From Polysphondylium violaceum (taxonomy: Eukaryota; Evosea; Eumycetozoa; Dictyosteliales; Dictyosteliaceae), in contig AJWJ01000228.1 of the NCBI GenBank assembly GCA_000277445.1, forward strand, positions 1-36,093: a stretch of 36,093 nucleotides of DNA, written 5' to 3'. Of the stretch, positions 1 through 9,527 are shown piece by piece (within the stretch, counting starts at the first letter, position 1; every line of letters starts with the position of its first letter). Under the pieces are notes generated by a model. It did no database searches. It was not told the DNA's origin and saw only the letters and a list, made by a program, of their open reading frames with translations. The translations under genes and the position numbers were made by a program.

Positions 1-727
1 TTTTTTCTATGAGTAATTTTTTTTTTTTCTAAATTCAAAAAATCAAAAAAAAAAAATAATAAAATTGGTCTGAATGAACCTCCCATTTTGCAAAATGCAT
101 AAGGTCAAAATTATTCACCCACCAGGGGTGGAAATTGAAAGAAACGCAGATTTTTTGTAACGTTTACAAGCGATCGAGTATTTTATGATATGTTTTTCTG
201 TTTTTTGCATTTTTCCCACACAAACGCAAAAATTAAACTCATGATTTGCTGGCGACCGCTGTATTCTATCTCTAAATAAATAAATGAACAAGTATTTATC
301 TCTAGCGTAAATATTACAAATCAACCACACCGCGTCTGTTTTAAAACACCACTCGAATGTCTTTAAAAACGGATACACACTGCCTATGTGGGTGTTGAAA
401 AATAAAATATCGTATTGGATCTCTACTGAAGAATGAGAAATTAAATAACTATTTATGGGCGGATGATAGATCATTTATGAGAATATTTAATTAAATAATA
501 ATATTGTTGCCCTCGACTTGCCTTGCTGATCAAACTCAGGGCAAAACAACCACAAGCAGGGAAAATTCTCGTTTTCAACAATTTTCATTTTTTTTCAAAA
601 ATTTTCATTTTTTTTCAAAAATTTTCATTTTTTTTTCAACAATTTTCATCTTTTTTAACTTTTTTCAAAAATTTTCAACTTTTTTCAAAATTTTTCAACA
701 TTTTCCTCTTTACAGATAATATTGAAA
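1..727. promoter_or_regulatory. upstream region of gluS with T-rich repeat leader
   Basis: No gene is supported here. At 119-131 there is an inverted repeat CCACC-AGG-GGTGG, resembling two facing G-box/CACCC half sites. From about 580 to 710 there is an imperfect tandem array of roughly 20-base units built from TTTTCA and runs of T, ending in TTTACAG at 709-715, just 12 bases before the gluS ATG. That ending looks like a 3' splice site, so a 5'-UTR intron is possible, but I see no good GTATGT/GTAAGT donor upstream. A 119-codon minus-strand reading frame (115-474) is rich in Cys, Tyr and Phe, matches no family I know and is probably chance. Confidence 0.5.
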
Positions 728-3076
728 ATGTCCAAAAAAGAAACATTTAGTGGTATCTTGAGATATGATGATACACCTTTAAATGGATCATTTCCATTTG
801 TAGCCCTCATCACAGCCAAGATTGTAAACAACATTAAACTCGTTGGTAGAAAAGGTTTGGAGGCCACCGAATTGTCAATCTCGGGCACTCAAAACTCTCT
901 CAGAGGCTCCTACGTCTCTGCCAAATACATTGCTAGAACCAACCCAGATTTCAACCTCTATGGTGCCGATGCCTTTACTTCATCCAAGGTATATTTTACT
1001 GTGTCTATAACAAACTATGCAGATATATACATAGGATACTAATGCAAAGTGTACACTATCTAGATTGATGAATTTATTGACAAAATTGCCCATGTTGGTA
1101 AAGATAAAATTGCCGCTTTTGTCAGTGACATGAATGAACATTTGACTTTGAGATCATTTTTAGTTGGTTTCAATGTCACTTTGGCCGATGTTGCCTTGTT
1201 TGCACGTATCAAATTAAACAAGGAAATTCAAGATGAAATGACTGCCAAAGCCAAAACCATTCCACACTTGAAGAGATGGTTGAGCTATGTCGGCGCTTTA
1301 CCAGCTTTTGCCGAATCTGAAATTGCCTACACTGGCTCCAAACCAGCTGCCACCACCGTCACCAAAAAGGATGTTCACACTGGTGAAACCAAAGTAGTTG
1401 AAAAGGCCACCCCACAAAAGGGTGCCATGGGTTGGGTCGGTAATTTTGAAGCACTCAATTTACCAGGTTTGGTCGAGGGTCAAGTTGTCACTCGTTTCCC
1501 ACCCGAACCATCTGGTTTCATGCATGTTGGTCATTGCAAAGCTGCCATTATCAACAACTATTATGCTGAAAAGTACAAGGGCAAGATTATCATTAGATTC
1601 GATGACACCAATCCATCCAAGGAAAAGGAAGAGTACGTCGAAAACATCATCAAGGATATCCACACCCTTGGCATCAAGTATGAAAAGATCACTCACACCT
1701 CTGACTATTTTGACTTTATTATCGAAATGGCCAAAAAGATGATCAAGGAAGGCAATGCCTACGTTGATGACACTCCAGTCGAAAAAATGAGAGAAGAAAG
1801 AGAATTGGGCATTGAATCCGTTGCTCGTTCCAACAGCGTCGAAAAGAATCTTGAACTCTTTGACGAAATGTTAAAGGGCTCTGAAATTGGTGTCAAGTCT
1901 GTCATGAGAGCCAAGGCTGATATGAAGTCTGTCGACAAGGCCTTTAGAGATCCAGCTTTCTTTAGATGCAACTCTACCCCACATCACAGAACCGGTGACA
2001 AATACAAAGCCTATCCATTGTACGATTTTGCTTGTCCAATCGTCGACTCTATCGAAGGTATCACTCACGCCCTTCGTTCCAACGAATACCACAACAAGAT
2101 TGCTCTCTACAACTATGTCTGTGAAATTCTTGGTCTTCGTGTCCCAATCGTTTCCGATTACAGTCGTCTCAGTTTCTCTCATGTTTTACTCTCCAAGAGA
2201 AAACTCCAACAATTTGTTGACAAGGGTGTTGTTGACGGTTGGAATGATCCACGTTTACCAACTCTCCAAGGTATCTCTCGTAGAGGTCTTACCATTGACG
2301 CCTTGAAGGAATTTGTTCTCTCACAAGGTGCCTCTGCCTCCAACACCACCATCGACCTCGGTAAACTCTGGGCCGGTAACAAAAACTTTTTGGAACCAGC
2401 CTGTCCACGTTACAACGCCGTTGCCAAGCAAAACGTCATTCTCACCTTGACCAACGGTCCAGCCACCGAAGTCCGTGAAATTCTCAAATACAACAAGGAT
2501 CCAAACATGGGCACCAAAAAGGTTACTTTTTCCAGCCGTGTTATGTTGGAAGTCGACGATGCTTCTCAAATCAAAGAAAACGAAGAAATCACTCTTATGA
2601 ACTGGGGTAACGCCTTTGTTCGTACCATCACCCGTAATGAAAAAGGTGAGCCAGTTTCCATGACTGGTGAACTCCATCTCGAAGGTGATTTCAAAAAAAC
2701 TGAAAAGAAACTCAGTTGGTTGTCTGCCGATTGCAAACACATCCCAGTCGTTTTACAAGACTTTGACTATCTCATCACTAAACCAAAATTAGAAGATGAA
2801 GATGATTTGGATGCCTTCACTACCAAAGTCAGTAAATTTGAATTGGACGCTCTTGCCGATGAAAACGTTCTCTCTCTCAAAGTTGGTGACAAGATTCAAT
2901 TCGAAAGAAGAGGTTTCTTCAATGTTGACAAAGTTGGTGATGAAACTAAACCATACGTTTTAATTTACATTCCAGACAGTAAATATAAACCACAAGGTCA
3001 AGCTCTCTATCCATTCAAAAAAGTTGCCCCTTCTCCAAAACCAGCCCCTGCTGCCAAAGCTGCTCCAAAGAAATAA
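728..3076 (+). CDS. gluS: Glutamyl-tRNA synthetase, cytosolic
   Basis: Charges tRNA-Glu with glutamate in the cytosol. Model: join(728..988, 1064..3076), 756 residues; the intron (989-1063) starts GTATAT, ends TAG and is phase 0. The start is the ATG at 728; the TTG just upstream is not a start. Residues about 1-160 form a GST-C-like N-terminal domain (FNVTLADVALFARI), the usual docking module of eukaryotic GluRS. The class I catalytic core has the HIGH variant HVGH (about 241-244) in PPEPSGFMHVGH, and the KMSKS variant LSKRKL (about 463-468). CPIVDSIEGITHALRSNEYH matches the GluRS side of human EPRS rather than GlnRS. The anticodon-binding beta-barrels follow, and the tail is rich in Lys, Pro and Ala. 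Many third codon positions are C, unlike the neighbours, suggesting high expression. Confidence 0.95.
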
Positions 3077-3431
3077 ATAATTTTTTTTCCACTCTTCAAA
3101 TTAACTTTTGTCATTTACATTGCTCAATTTATTGTTCAAACTATATAAAATTCAAATGGTTTGAAGATCACTCTCAATTTGTTGGAATTGATCATTTGAA
3201 TTTTTAGAGTTTCAGTAGCGATTTAATCATTTTAAATGTCGTGTGGATCTCTTTAGGATTTGAAATTTTGAAATCAACCAAAATGATTGAGTGTAAAATT
3301 TTATTTAGTCTTTTTTCAAAAAAAATAAAAAAAAATAAAAATAAAAAAAAAACGAAAAGAAAAAAAGCATTCATTTTCCTTTATCGATATTGATCAATAT
3401 AAACACCATCCACCATTAATATATCACAGTA
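3077..3431. other. intergenic, gluS 3' UTR and JmjC gene promoter
   Basis: No gene seen. The segment holds the gluS 3' UTR, with an inverted repeat TTCAAATG (about 3152) / CATTTGAA (about 3193), then an A-homopolymer promoter tract (3318-3366) of the kind that precedes many dictyostelid start codons. Confidence 0.5.
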
Positions 3432-4991
3432 ATGACTAGTAAAAGAAACATTGAAGAGGAGGAGGAAGAAGATATCATTAGTCAAGAAGAAGATAACAAC
3501 AGTGGATCAACTCAACAAAAGAAAAAGAAAAAGAAGGTTGTAAAGAAAACCAAACCACAACCACTCACCAAACATGCCAACAGTTCACATAATCAACCAG
3601 TGCCAAAACCAACCAATTTAGTTCCAAAAAAGAAGGCTGAGGTCAGAGAAATCAATATCAATGATATTGGTGCCAATGAACTCTCTAATCAAGATCATCG
3701 TGTCGAAGCTGACGGTGTTCTCGCCGGCCTCATTTCTCCAACCACTCTTGATGAATTTTACGACAACCATTTCGGTGTCAAGGAACTCGTTGTCAAAAGA
3801 AATGGAAATAACCCATACAAGAGTTTCTTTACCAAAGACTCGTTGGACAAGATGTTGAGAAATAATTTCCTCAAATTCACTGAAAATGTAGACGTTACAA
3901 ACTATATCGATGGAGAACGTATCACTTTGAATCCTGATGGCAGAGCATACCCATCACTCGTATGGAAACACTATAAAGAGGGTTGTTCTGTAAGATTACT
4001 CAATCCACAAACATTTAATTCCAATGTCTGGAAAGTATGTGCTGCCTTACAAACTCACTTCCAATGTGGTATGGGTGCCAACATTTATCTCACACCAGCT
4101 GGCGCTCAAGGCTTTGCTCCACATTATGATGATGTCGATGTATTGATCCTTCAATTGGAAGGCAAAAAGGAATGGAGACTTTATAAACCAAGAAACGAGG
4201 GTGAAACACTCCCAAAAGCCTCTAGTGAAAACTTTGCTCAAGACGAAATTGGTGAACCATATATGAGTGTCACATTGGAGGCCGGTGACTTTATGTATTT
4301 CCCCAGAGGCATTATCCATCAAGCAGTCAGTCCCAAAGACGTTCACTCACTCCACATCACCATCTCTACCTATCTCAACAACACTTGGGGTGATCTCGTA
4401 GGAAAAGTACTCCAAAGAGCACTCGATGTTGCCAATCAAGAGTGTATCGATTTCAGACAAGGTCTTCCAAGAGACTACACCAAATGTCTTGGTGTTATAA
4501 ACAGCGACGACGTTGGCAATGAAAGAAGAAAAGAACTTTTGGATAAAGTCTCAGTACTCTGGGATAAACTCGGCCAATATCTCTCTGTTGACGATGGTGC
4601 CGATCAAATGGCCCTTAAATATTTATTGGACTCACTCCCACCCTTTTTGAATCAAGCAGAGAAAAAACATTCCATTGAAGACGAGCCAAATGCTTTTAGT
4701 GTAAACTTGAATAATCGTATAAGATTAATTAGATCAGATTCAATTAGATTGGTAATTGAAGATATTGCAGTTGTTTATCATAATATGGATAATACTAGAG
4801 TATTCCATCAAGTTGGTGATGCTCCAGGTACCATTGAATTCTCTTTAGATTGCGCAGTTGCAGTTGAGCACATTATCAATTCTTATCCAAATTATATTTA
4901 CATCAAAGATTTACCAGTTGATACTGATGATCAAAAATTGGATATCGCTAGTGCTTTCTATGAAAAAGGTTTAATTATGATTGAAAAATAA
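3432..4991 (+). CDS. JmjC ribosomal oxygenase, NO66/MINA53 (RIOX) type
   Basis: A single-exon gene of 519 residues for a 2-oxoglutarate- and Fe(II)-dependent oxygenase. The family hydroxylates histidines of ribosomal proteins in the nucleolus and nucleus; lysine demethylation of histones has also been claimed for NO66. Residues 1-70 are acidic and then lysine-rich (KKKKKKVVKK), a likely nuclear/nucleolar signal. The JmjC core spans about 100-320: H231 and D233 in APHYDDVDVL form the HxD pair, K246 lies in GKKEWRLY, and H296 in PRGIIHQA is the distal iron ligand. All three iron ligands are present. The C-terminal 200 residues match the dimerisation and winged-helix part of RIOX proteins. NO66 (RIOX1) and MINA (RIOX2) cannot be told apart with certainty by eye; the basic N-terminus favours NO66. 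Codon use is AT-richer towards the 3' end. Confidence 0.88.
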   Translation: MTSKRNIEEEEEEDIISQEEDNNSGSTQQKKKKKKVVKKTKPQPLTKHANSSHNQPVPKPTNLVPKKKAEVREININDIGANELSNQDHRVEADGVLAGLISPTTLDEFYDNHFGVKELVVKRNGNNPYKSFFTKDSLDKMLRNNFLKFTENVDVTNYIDGERITLNPDGRAYPSLVWKHYKEGCSVRLLNPQTFNSNVWKVCAALQTHFQCGMGANIYLTPAGAQGFAPHYDDVDVLILQLEGKKEWRLYKPRNEGETLPKASSENFAQDEIGEPYMSVTLEAGDFMYFPRGIIHQAVSPKDVHSLHITISTYLNNTWGDLVGKVLQRALDVANQECIDFRQGLPRDYTKCLGVINSDDVGNERRKELLDKVSVLWDKLGQYLSVDDGADQMALKYLLDSLPPFLNQAEKKHSIEDEPNAFSVNLNNRIRLIRSDSIRLVIEDIAVVYHNMDNTRVFHQVGDAPGTIEFSLDCAVAVEHIINSYPNYIYIKDLPVDTDDQKLDIASAFYEKGLIMIEK

Positions 4992-5120
4992 ATAAAGGCA
5001 AATGTTTTGAAATTTAATATTGAATTATTTGTTTGTTTCCAACAAGCTGTGAGTTTGGTAAAATAGACCTAGGATTTCAGAGTATTGATTTCGAAATGTT
5101 CTTTGGACCATTTTTTTTTG

Positions 5121-5168
5121 TTTTAATTAGGATGTAGACAAGAACTATTTTTGTATCTTTTCCTTCAA
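5121..5168. repeat. dispersed repeat, copy 1
   Basis: About 40 bases containing AGGATGTAGACAA, then ATTTTTGTATCTT, then TCC and TTCAA, closely match a second copy at 35995-36045 in the same orientation. The two sites are 31 kb apart. Copy 1 lies 75 bases upstream of the tRNA gene. The identity of the element is unknown. Confidence 0.5.
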
Positions 5169-5242
5169 TTTTTATTATAAATGTCAGAAGAGAGCATTAC
5201 AATAATGATAAAATTTTGACAGAAAAATCGATTTCATACCAA

Positions 5243-5316
5243 GCTCGGATGGTGTAGTTGGTTATCACGAATCCTTAACACGGATTAGGCCGTGGGTTCG
5301 ATTCCCGCTCTGAGTA
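5243..5316 (+). tRNA. tRNA-Val (anticodon AAC)
   Basis: A complete 74-base cloverleaf can be folded by hand. The acceptor stem GCTCGGA pairs with TCTGAGT (one G-U at the tip and one inside), with discriminator A. The D arm is GTG...CAC with the eukaryotic box A GTGTAGTTGG. The anticodon stem AATCC/GGATT holds loop TTAACAC, giving anticodon AAC (reads GUU, and GUC as inosine). The T arm GTGGG-TTCGATT-CCCGC contains box B. There is no intron. A TTTT run at 5318-5321 is the Pol III terminator. CCA is not encoded, as expected. The D arm is nearly identical to that of human tRNA-Val. Confidence 0.95.
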
Positions 5317-5321
5317 CTTTT

Positions 5322-5990
5322 ATGTAAAATCTTCATTTATCGGGCTAATATAAAGTAATGATAATGCATACAAATACTAATTGTATTCCATTATCTATTC
5401 ATATATAGTCTTAACCTCTATCTCTAACGCTATAGTGCTATACTCTTCAGTTATATATACCCATTAGCCTATAACTCCTTATCAGTTATCCTTTAGCCCA
5501 ACCGTGTATATATTAACGTCCTCTTGAATGCCAAACTATTTAAACTAATCTTTATTTCAATAAACATTGGCCAAACTTATTTTATTTATATTAATTATAT
5601 TATTTTCGTTTACATATATTAAAATTTAATAACAATGACTCAGGTCGTGGGTATTAAAGGTTGTAATGAATGATGAATACACAAGTGAGACGAGATACAC
5701 AAAATGAATACAAAGTAAATCTTCTAACGAACTATACAATCTAATGAGAAAAATCTATTTAACAAATAATAGGATCAATCCGATTATTTCTTAAAAATAT
5801 TAAGACAATAATGTAATCCATTTTACATTACCGCTTTCGGAGATAATATATCTATTTACAATGGATCTGATATCTGGATCATCCTTAAATGGAACTTTAA
5901 TTTTAAATCCTATATCCATTTATATAAACCAAAAGTAAATCTAAGATAAATTTCTTTTATGAATGAAATAGATAGTTTTTCATCCACAGA
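5322..5990. mobile_element. possible decayed mobile-element remnant downstream of the tRNA
   Basis: About 670 bases without a supported gene. Base composition is more even than in the A/T-homopolymer spacers elsewhere. The stretch 5323-5634 begins TG, ends CA and holds TATATA-like and AATAAA motifs, the general layout of an LTR. It starts directly after the tRNA terminator, a preferred insertion zone of several dictyostelid retroelements (TRE, DGLT-A, Skipper families). No coding domain, no second LTR and no target duplication could be shown. If it is an element it is an old, broken fossil; family not assigned. Confidence 0.22.
5800..5919 (-). other. short coding-like reading frame, unknown
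   Basis: A 39-codon frame (ATG at 5919, stop TAA at 5800-5802) starts MDIGFKIKVPFKDDPDIRS and ends KWITLLS. Its mixed amino-acid use, without homopolymers, looks more like protein than the surrounding AT spacer. A stop codon lies directly before the ATG. It could be chance, a small gene, one exon, or part of a decayed element. No family recognised. Confidence 0.2.
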
Positions 5991-6070
5991 TATAAAAAAA
6001 AAGATTTTTCCCAATATCTGTGTAAGTCTCCAATTATTAAGTTTAACTATATATCAATCATTAATTTTAT

Positions 6071-6856
6071 TTAATAAAAATAATAACCATTTCCAGATGA
6101 TGATCCAGAACCAGATCCAGAACCGGATCCAGTTGGAGTACCTGAGGAGCCAGTGGTGTGTGGGCCTGGGGTGAGGGTGAAGTTGGCGTATTGAGTAGCT
6201 AAAGTTTTGAATTCTTTGTGAACAGAGCCACAGGTACCGTAGCAAATATCAATTTGTACATTATAAACACCTGGCATAAATGGTTCATTTTTGGAGGGGG
6301 TGGCTTGGAATTGGAAGTCAAATGGAGATGGGCCAACAGATGGATTAATTAAGAGTTCAACACCACCAAAAACATTACCTTTTGGATCTTGAATGTTAAC
6401 AGCAATTTGGGAAGTACCAATTGGAGTAACAACATCATAGTTCATTCCGATGGTAATGGTTTCACCTTGTTGAGCAGAGCTTGGAACATCGACAACGTTA
6501 ATAGTAGCATTTGGGTTTGAAGCAGTTGGGCATAATTTCAATTCATTGCACATGAGGATTGGATCTGGGTCTTCCATGGCAAAGATTTTCATAAATCCCT
6601 TAACACCAACAATCATACAAAGGAAGTCACAAGCGCCAGCTTCATCTTGGTTTGGAAGGAGAGAGCATACTTTTCCGCATGAACCAACAACACCAGCGTC
6701 GACAATGTATTTAAAAACATCGTTGATACTGTTGGTCATAAATTCAATACATGGTGAACATACTAAATCAGTGCTGACAGCTGGTTTAGTTGGTTGTTGT
6801 GCATAGGAAGCACCTAAAACCATAAAAATACAAAATAATGAAACTAATTTATTCAT
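6071..6856 (-). CDS. Countin-like secreted saposin-B domain protein
   Basis: A single-exon gene of 261 residues. Countin and its relatives are secreted components of the counting factor that limits aggregate size in Dictyostelium. Residues 1-19 are a clear signal peptide (LVSLFCIFMVLGASYA), probably cut before QQPTK. A saposin-B domain covers about 30-112, with cysteines at 33, 36, 60, 64, 76, 80, 103 and 109, beginning with CSPC; the family needs six, so two are extra. Residues 113-235 form a beta-rich region shared by countins (ETITIGMNYDV, VYNVQIDICYG). The C-terminal tail is a Ser/Gly repeat ending NGYYFY. Which countin paralogue this is cannot be decided by eye. The next gene, on the same strand, is also secreted. 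Confidence 0.85.
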   Translation of the reverse strand: MNKLVSLFCIFMVLGASYAQQPTKPAVSTDLVCSPCIEFMTNSINDVFKYIVDAGVVGSCGKVCSLLPNQDEAGACDFLCMIVGVKGFMKIFAMEDPDPILMCNELKLCPTASNPNATINVVDVPSSAQQGETITIGMNYDVVTPIGTSQIAVNIQDPKGNVFGGVELLINPSVGPSPFDFQFQATPSKNEPFMPGVYNVQIDICYGTCGSVHKEFKTLATQYANFTLTPGPHTTGSSGTPTGSGSGSGSGSSSGNGYYFY

Positions 6857-7277
6857 TTTATCTACTACTACTAAATATTGAGCAATGGTGGCAATTACAA
6901 TTGAATGAAAAAAAGATAAAACTCCTCGTCTTTTTTAGGAGTTGGTTTTGGTCAACCAAAAAAAAAAAAAAAATAAATCTTTAAAAAAATGGTTCGGAGT
7001 TCACGATATCCCCGAAAAAATTGGTAATCAAAAACATTTTTTATCGACCTTCTCAAAAATGAACGAATTAGTACTACTTTTCAGATAATCATTGATTACT
7101 ATTACTTTTATAAACTTTTTGAATTTACTATCAATATTTATTAATGAAATAATTAATGACAATGAATATGATTAAAAGGGGGAAAAAGATAAACTAATAA
7201 ACACATCATTAGTTTAAATCTAGATTAGAGGTTAATGATAAAACAAACAATTTAGCTATTGATTGTTACATTACTAT
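6857..7277. other. spacer: promoter of the countin-like gene, 3' flank of the surface-protein gene
   Basis: No gene seen. Both neighbours run on the minus strand. Near the countin-like start, ACTCCT/AGGAGT and GGTT/AACC form small inverted repeats (6918-6957). A stronger hairpin lies 62 bases past the stop of the surface-protein gene: TAAACTAAT (7190-7198) pairs perfectly with ATTAGTTTA (7208-7216) around a 9-base loop and may mark its 3' end. Confidence 0.45.
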
Positions 7278-8199
7278 TTAAAATAATAAGAATTTAATAA
7301 ATAAACTAGTAAAGATCATTGGAACCAAAGTTAAAAGTTGAGCTCTAAGGGTAGTTGAAGAGCTTGGATCATTTAATACGGCATAGTTGTAGGTACTTGA
7401 AAAACCACCTCTTCTTGAAACAATAACAGTTACACCAGTTGGTTCACTTGGGTTTAAACCTGTAAATGTTGCACTAGCTTGATTTCCACCATAGTTTTCA
7501 ATGTTGGTTGTTGATTCTACTGCATACTTTCTAACACCGCATGAGGAGAATTGGAATGATCCCTTTGGTAAATCACCAGTAAAGGTATAGATTTCATAAT
7601 CATCTTCAGTATTGCCAGTTTTATAAAATGTAACTGTGCCAGATTTACCACCATTGGTTAATTTGATTTGAATATCACCATCTTTAGCTGGAATTGGTAC
7701 TAATTTATTATATTCTATAGAGTAATTATTTCAATTAGCCTTTAATTCAGTCTAATACTATTAAATTATTAAAGTAAGTATACCTACTATTTTCTTCATC
7801 TGTACTAACCAAAACTTGGAAAGAAGCAGATTCATAATTTTCACCATAGTTTTCAATACTAGAAACAACAATATAGATATTTGTATTTTTAGGTACACTT
7901 GGAAAAGTAGTACCCAATTGTCTAACAGTTGAATCCCAATCTTGTTTAAAAGTATAATTTGAAGCATTTGGAATAAAACCTTCTCCAACCAAATATCCCA
8001 CTGTTCCAAAACAAGGAATGATATTGATACCCAATGGAGTAGAAACATTTAATGTTTGAAAGGAAAATGTTAAACTTGATCCAGCATCTTGAATTTTTTG
8101 AGTTACAAGTACACTGTCACTTAGTTTAACAATATCCTGACTAGCTGTGATATTTATAATAACAAACAATAAAAGAAATGTAGATAAAAGAGTTTTCAT
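7278..8199 (-). CDS. Secreted two-repeat surface protein, probably GPI-anchored
   Basis: Model (minus strand): exon 8199-7788, intron 7787-7715 (73 bp), exon 7714-7278; 282 residues. The donor must be the GTAGGT at 7787: using the GTATAC four bases further in puts a stop in frame. Residues 1-19 are a signal peptide (LLSTFLLLFVIINITAS). The rest is beta-rich with N-glycosylation sites (NVS, NAS, NYT). It appears to be two related halves: SIENYGENYESASF (about 114-127) recurs as NIENYGGNQASATF (about 208-221). The C-terminus has a small-residue patch (DPSSST) and then a hydrophobic tail ending FTSLFIKFLLF, typical of GPI-anchor addition. I do not recognise the family. It sits beside a countin-like gene, and PIG-F, needed to make GPI anchors, is 15 kb away. 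Confidence 0.7.
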
Positions 8200-9177
8200 A
8201 TTTTTTCAAAAATTAATCTAAATTGATTAAAAATTAATATATAATTTTATAGTGGTATAGTATTTTAAAGTAATTGAAAAAGTATAAGAATAAAAATAAA
8301 AAGTAGTTTTTTTAAATCCAAAAATAATTTGATCAATGGGTGTGGGTGTTTTTTTTTTGTTTTTTAGAATAATATATCTGCAAAGAAAAGATTTTGTGGT
8401 GGAAATAAAGTTAGATTACTCACTTAAAATTGATCAAACAAGATTTGAAGTTGGAGAAGTTGGTCTGTAATAATCTATGAGCAAAGACACATAAATTCTT
8501 TACCGATAAGAGGAGAACAAAAGAAATGAAGGAAAGACAATCTTTTTTACTTTGGCTTCGTTGGTTTTAGTTTGCAAATTCCAAAAAGATATTTAAATTT
8601 TTTTTATTTTTTTTAAATGAGATTGTCGATAACCAAATTGAGACGATTATTATAATCACAATGTGAGTTTGCACAAAATTTTTTTTAAAAAACCTATTAT
8701 TTGCAAAAAAAAATAAAATAAAAATTGCATTAAACAAATGTGTATTTAAAGGGTAATGTAATGGGTGGAGGACAAACCCATTTATTGTGATGTTTTTTAT
8801 TGTTGTAATAATACCAACCAAAAATCATTATTTTAGTAATAAACCATGATTAGCATAAAAAAAACAGACTGTTTAACCACATTCACACACAATACATTTT
8901 TAAATTTAATTGTTGTTTTAAATACACATTTGATTTTCAAATCGATTAAATCTATCTTCACACTCGCCCAATCCCCATTATAATTTTAAGGTGTGAAATG
9001 GTTGTTGGTGTGAAGATAGACAAAAAATACCCCCATCCCCCCAATAAGTATTTATAAACTTCACATTTATGTAAAATTCACACACAATGTAATGCTTGTA
9101 TGCATTTGCGCAACAAAGAAGATATAAAAAACATATATATAGTATCACTCATTTCAAGAGTGAGCATTAAGCCTATT
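8200..9177. promoter_or_regulatory. long 5' flank of the surface-protein gene, with G-box and inverted repeat
   Basis: No firm gene. TGGGTGTGGGTG at 8337-8348, about 140 bases upstream of the minus-strand start at 8199, matches the G-box bound by the dictyostelid G-box binding factor (GBF), which drives post-aggregative genes. Further out, TCTATCTTCACAC (8951-8963) and its exact complement GTGTGAAGATAGA (9008-9020) flank C-rich sequence (CTCGCCCAATCCCC). A plus-strand frame at about 8368-8470 (protein-like, containing DFVVEIKLDYSLKIDQTRF) follows a T-run plus TAG that resembles a splice acceptor; no partner exon was found, so it is not called. Confidence 0.45.
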
Positions 9178-9310
9178 AAAAAGATATTTTGATTTCTACT
9201 ACTACCATCGTTGATTGTAGTGGTGGAGTTAGTAATATCTATTGTTGCTATCTCTTTATCTTTCATTATAAATCATTTTCCTCTTTTTGATTAGATTGAA
9301 TAGATTGATT
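9178..9310 (-). pseudogene. decayed duplicate of the 3' end of the nuclease-helicase gene
   Basis: This stretch aligns with about 9556-9690, the last coding part of the nuclease-helicase gene, in the same orientation and about 380 bases downstream. Read on the minus strand it gives KEIATIDITNSTTTIND..NQNI, against NEAITTIDTTIPTND..NQNL in the gene. Shared DNA words include ATCTTTTTCCTCTTTT-like and GTAGTATCTAT-like blocks, with many substitutions. No helicase motif is present, so it is only a tail fragment, either from a partial tandem duplication or the last remnant of a lost neighbouring paralogue. Confidence 0.5.
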
Positions 9311-9527
9311 GAATATCTTTTGGGCGGTTTACCAAATCCATGTGGATTTGAAAATCTATATACAAAGAATTCTCATTAAAGGAAATTGAAAGATCTTAAG
9401 ATATATCTGTTTTTTTTTCAGGGTCTCATACAAGATGTTGTTGTTCACATCTTTCACTCATTAAGATTTTTCAATCAATAAATTTTCATCTGCTTTAACG
9501 TTAAAAAGTCACTGACAGGTAGAGTCT

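Noticed and set aside
115-474. 119-codon minus-strand frame in the left flank
   Set aside because: Unusual Cys/Tyr/Phe-rich composition, no family, no splice context and position in the divergent gluS flank; treated as chance.
1398-2740. Several long antisense and shifted frames inside gluS
   Set aside because: Shadows of a strongly biased coding sequence; none has domain content.
8567-8821. 84-codon minus-strand frame
   Set aside because: Built from T/A homopolymers and Ile/Asn/Phe runs; no start context or similarity.
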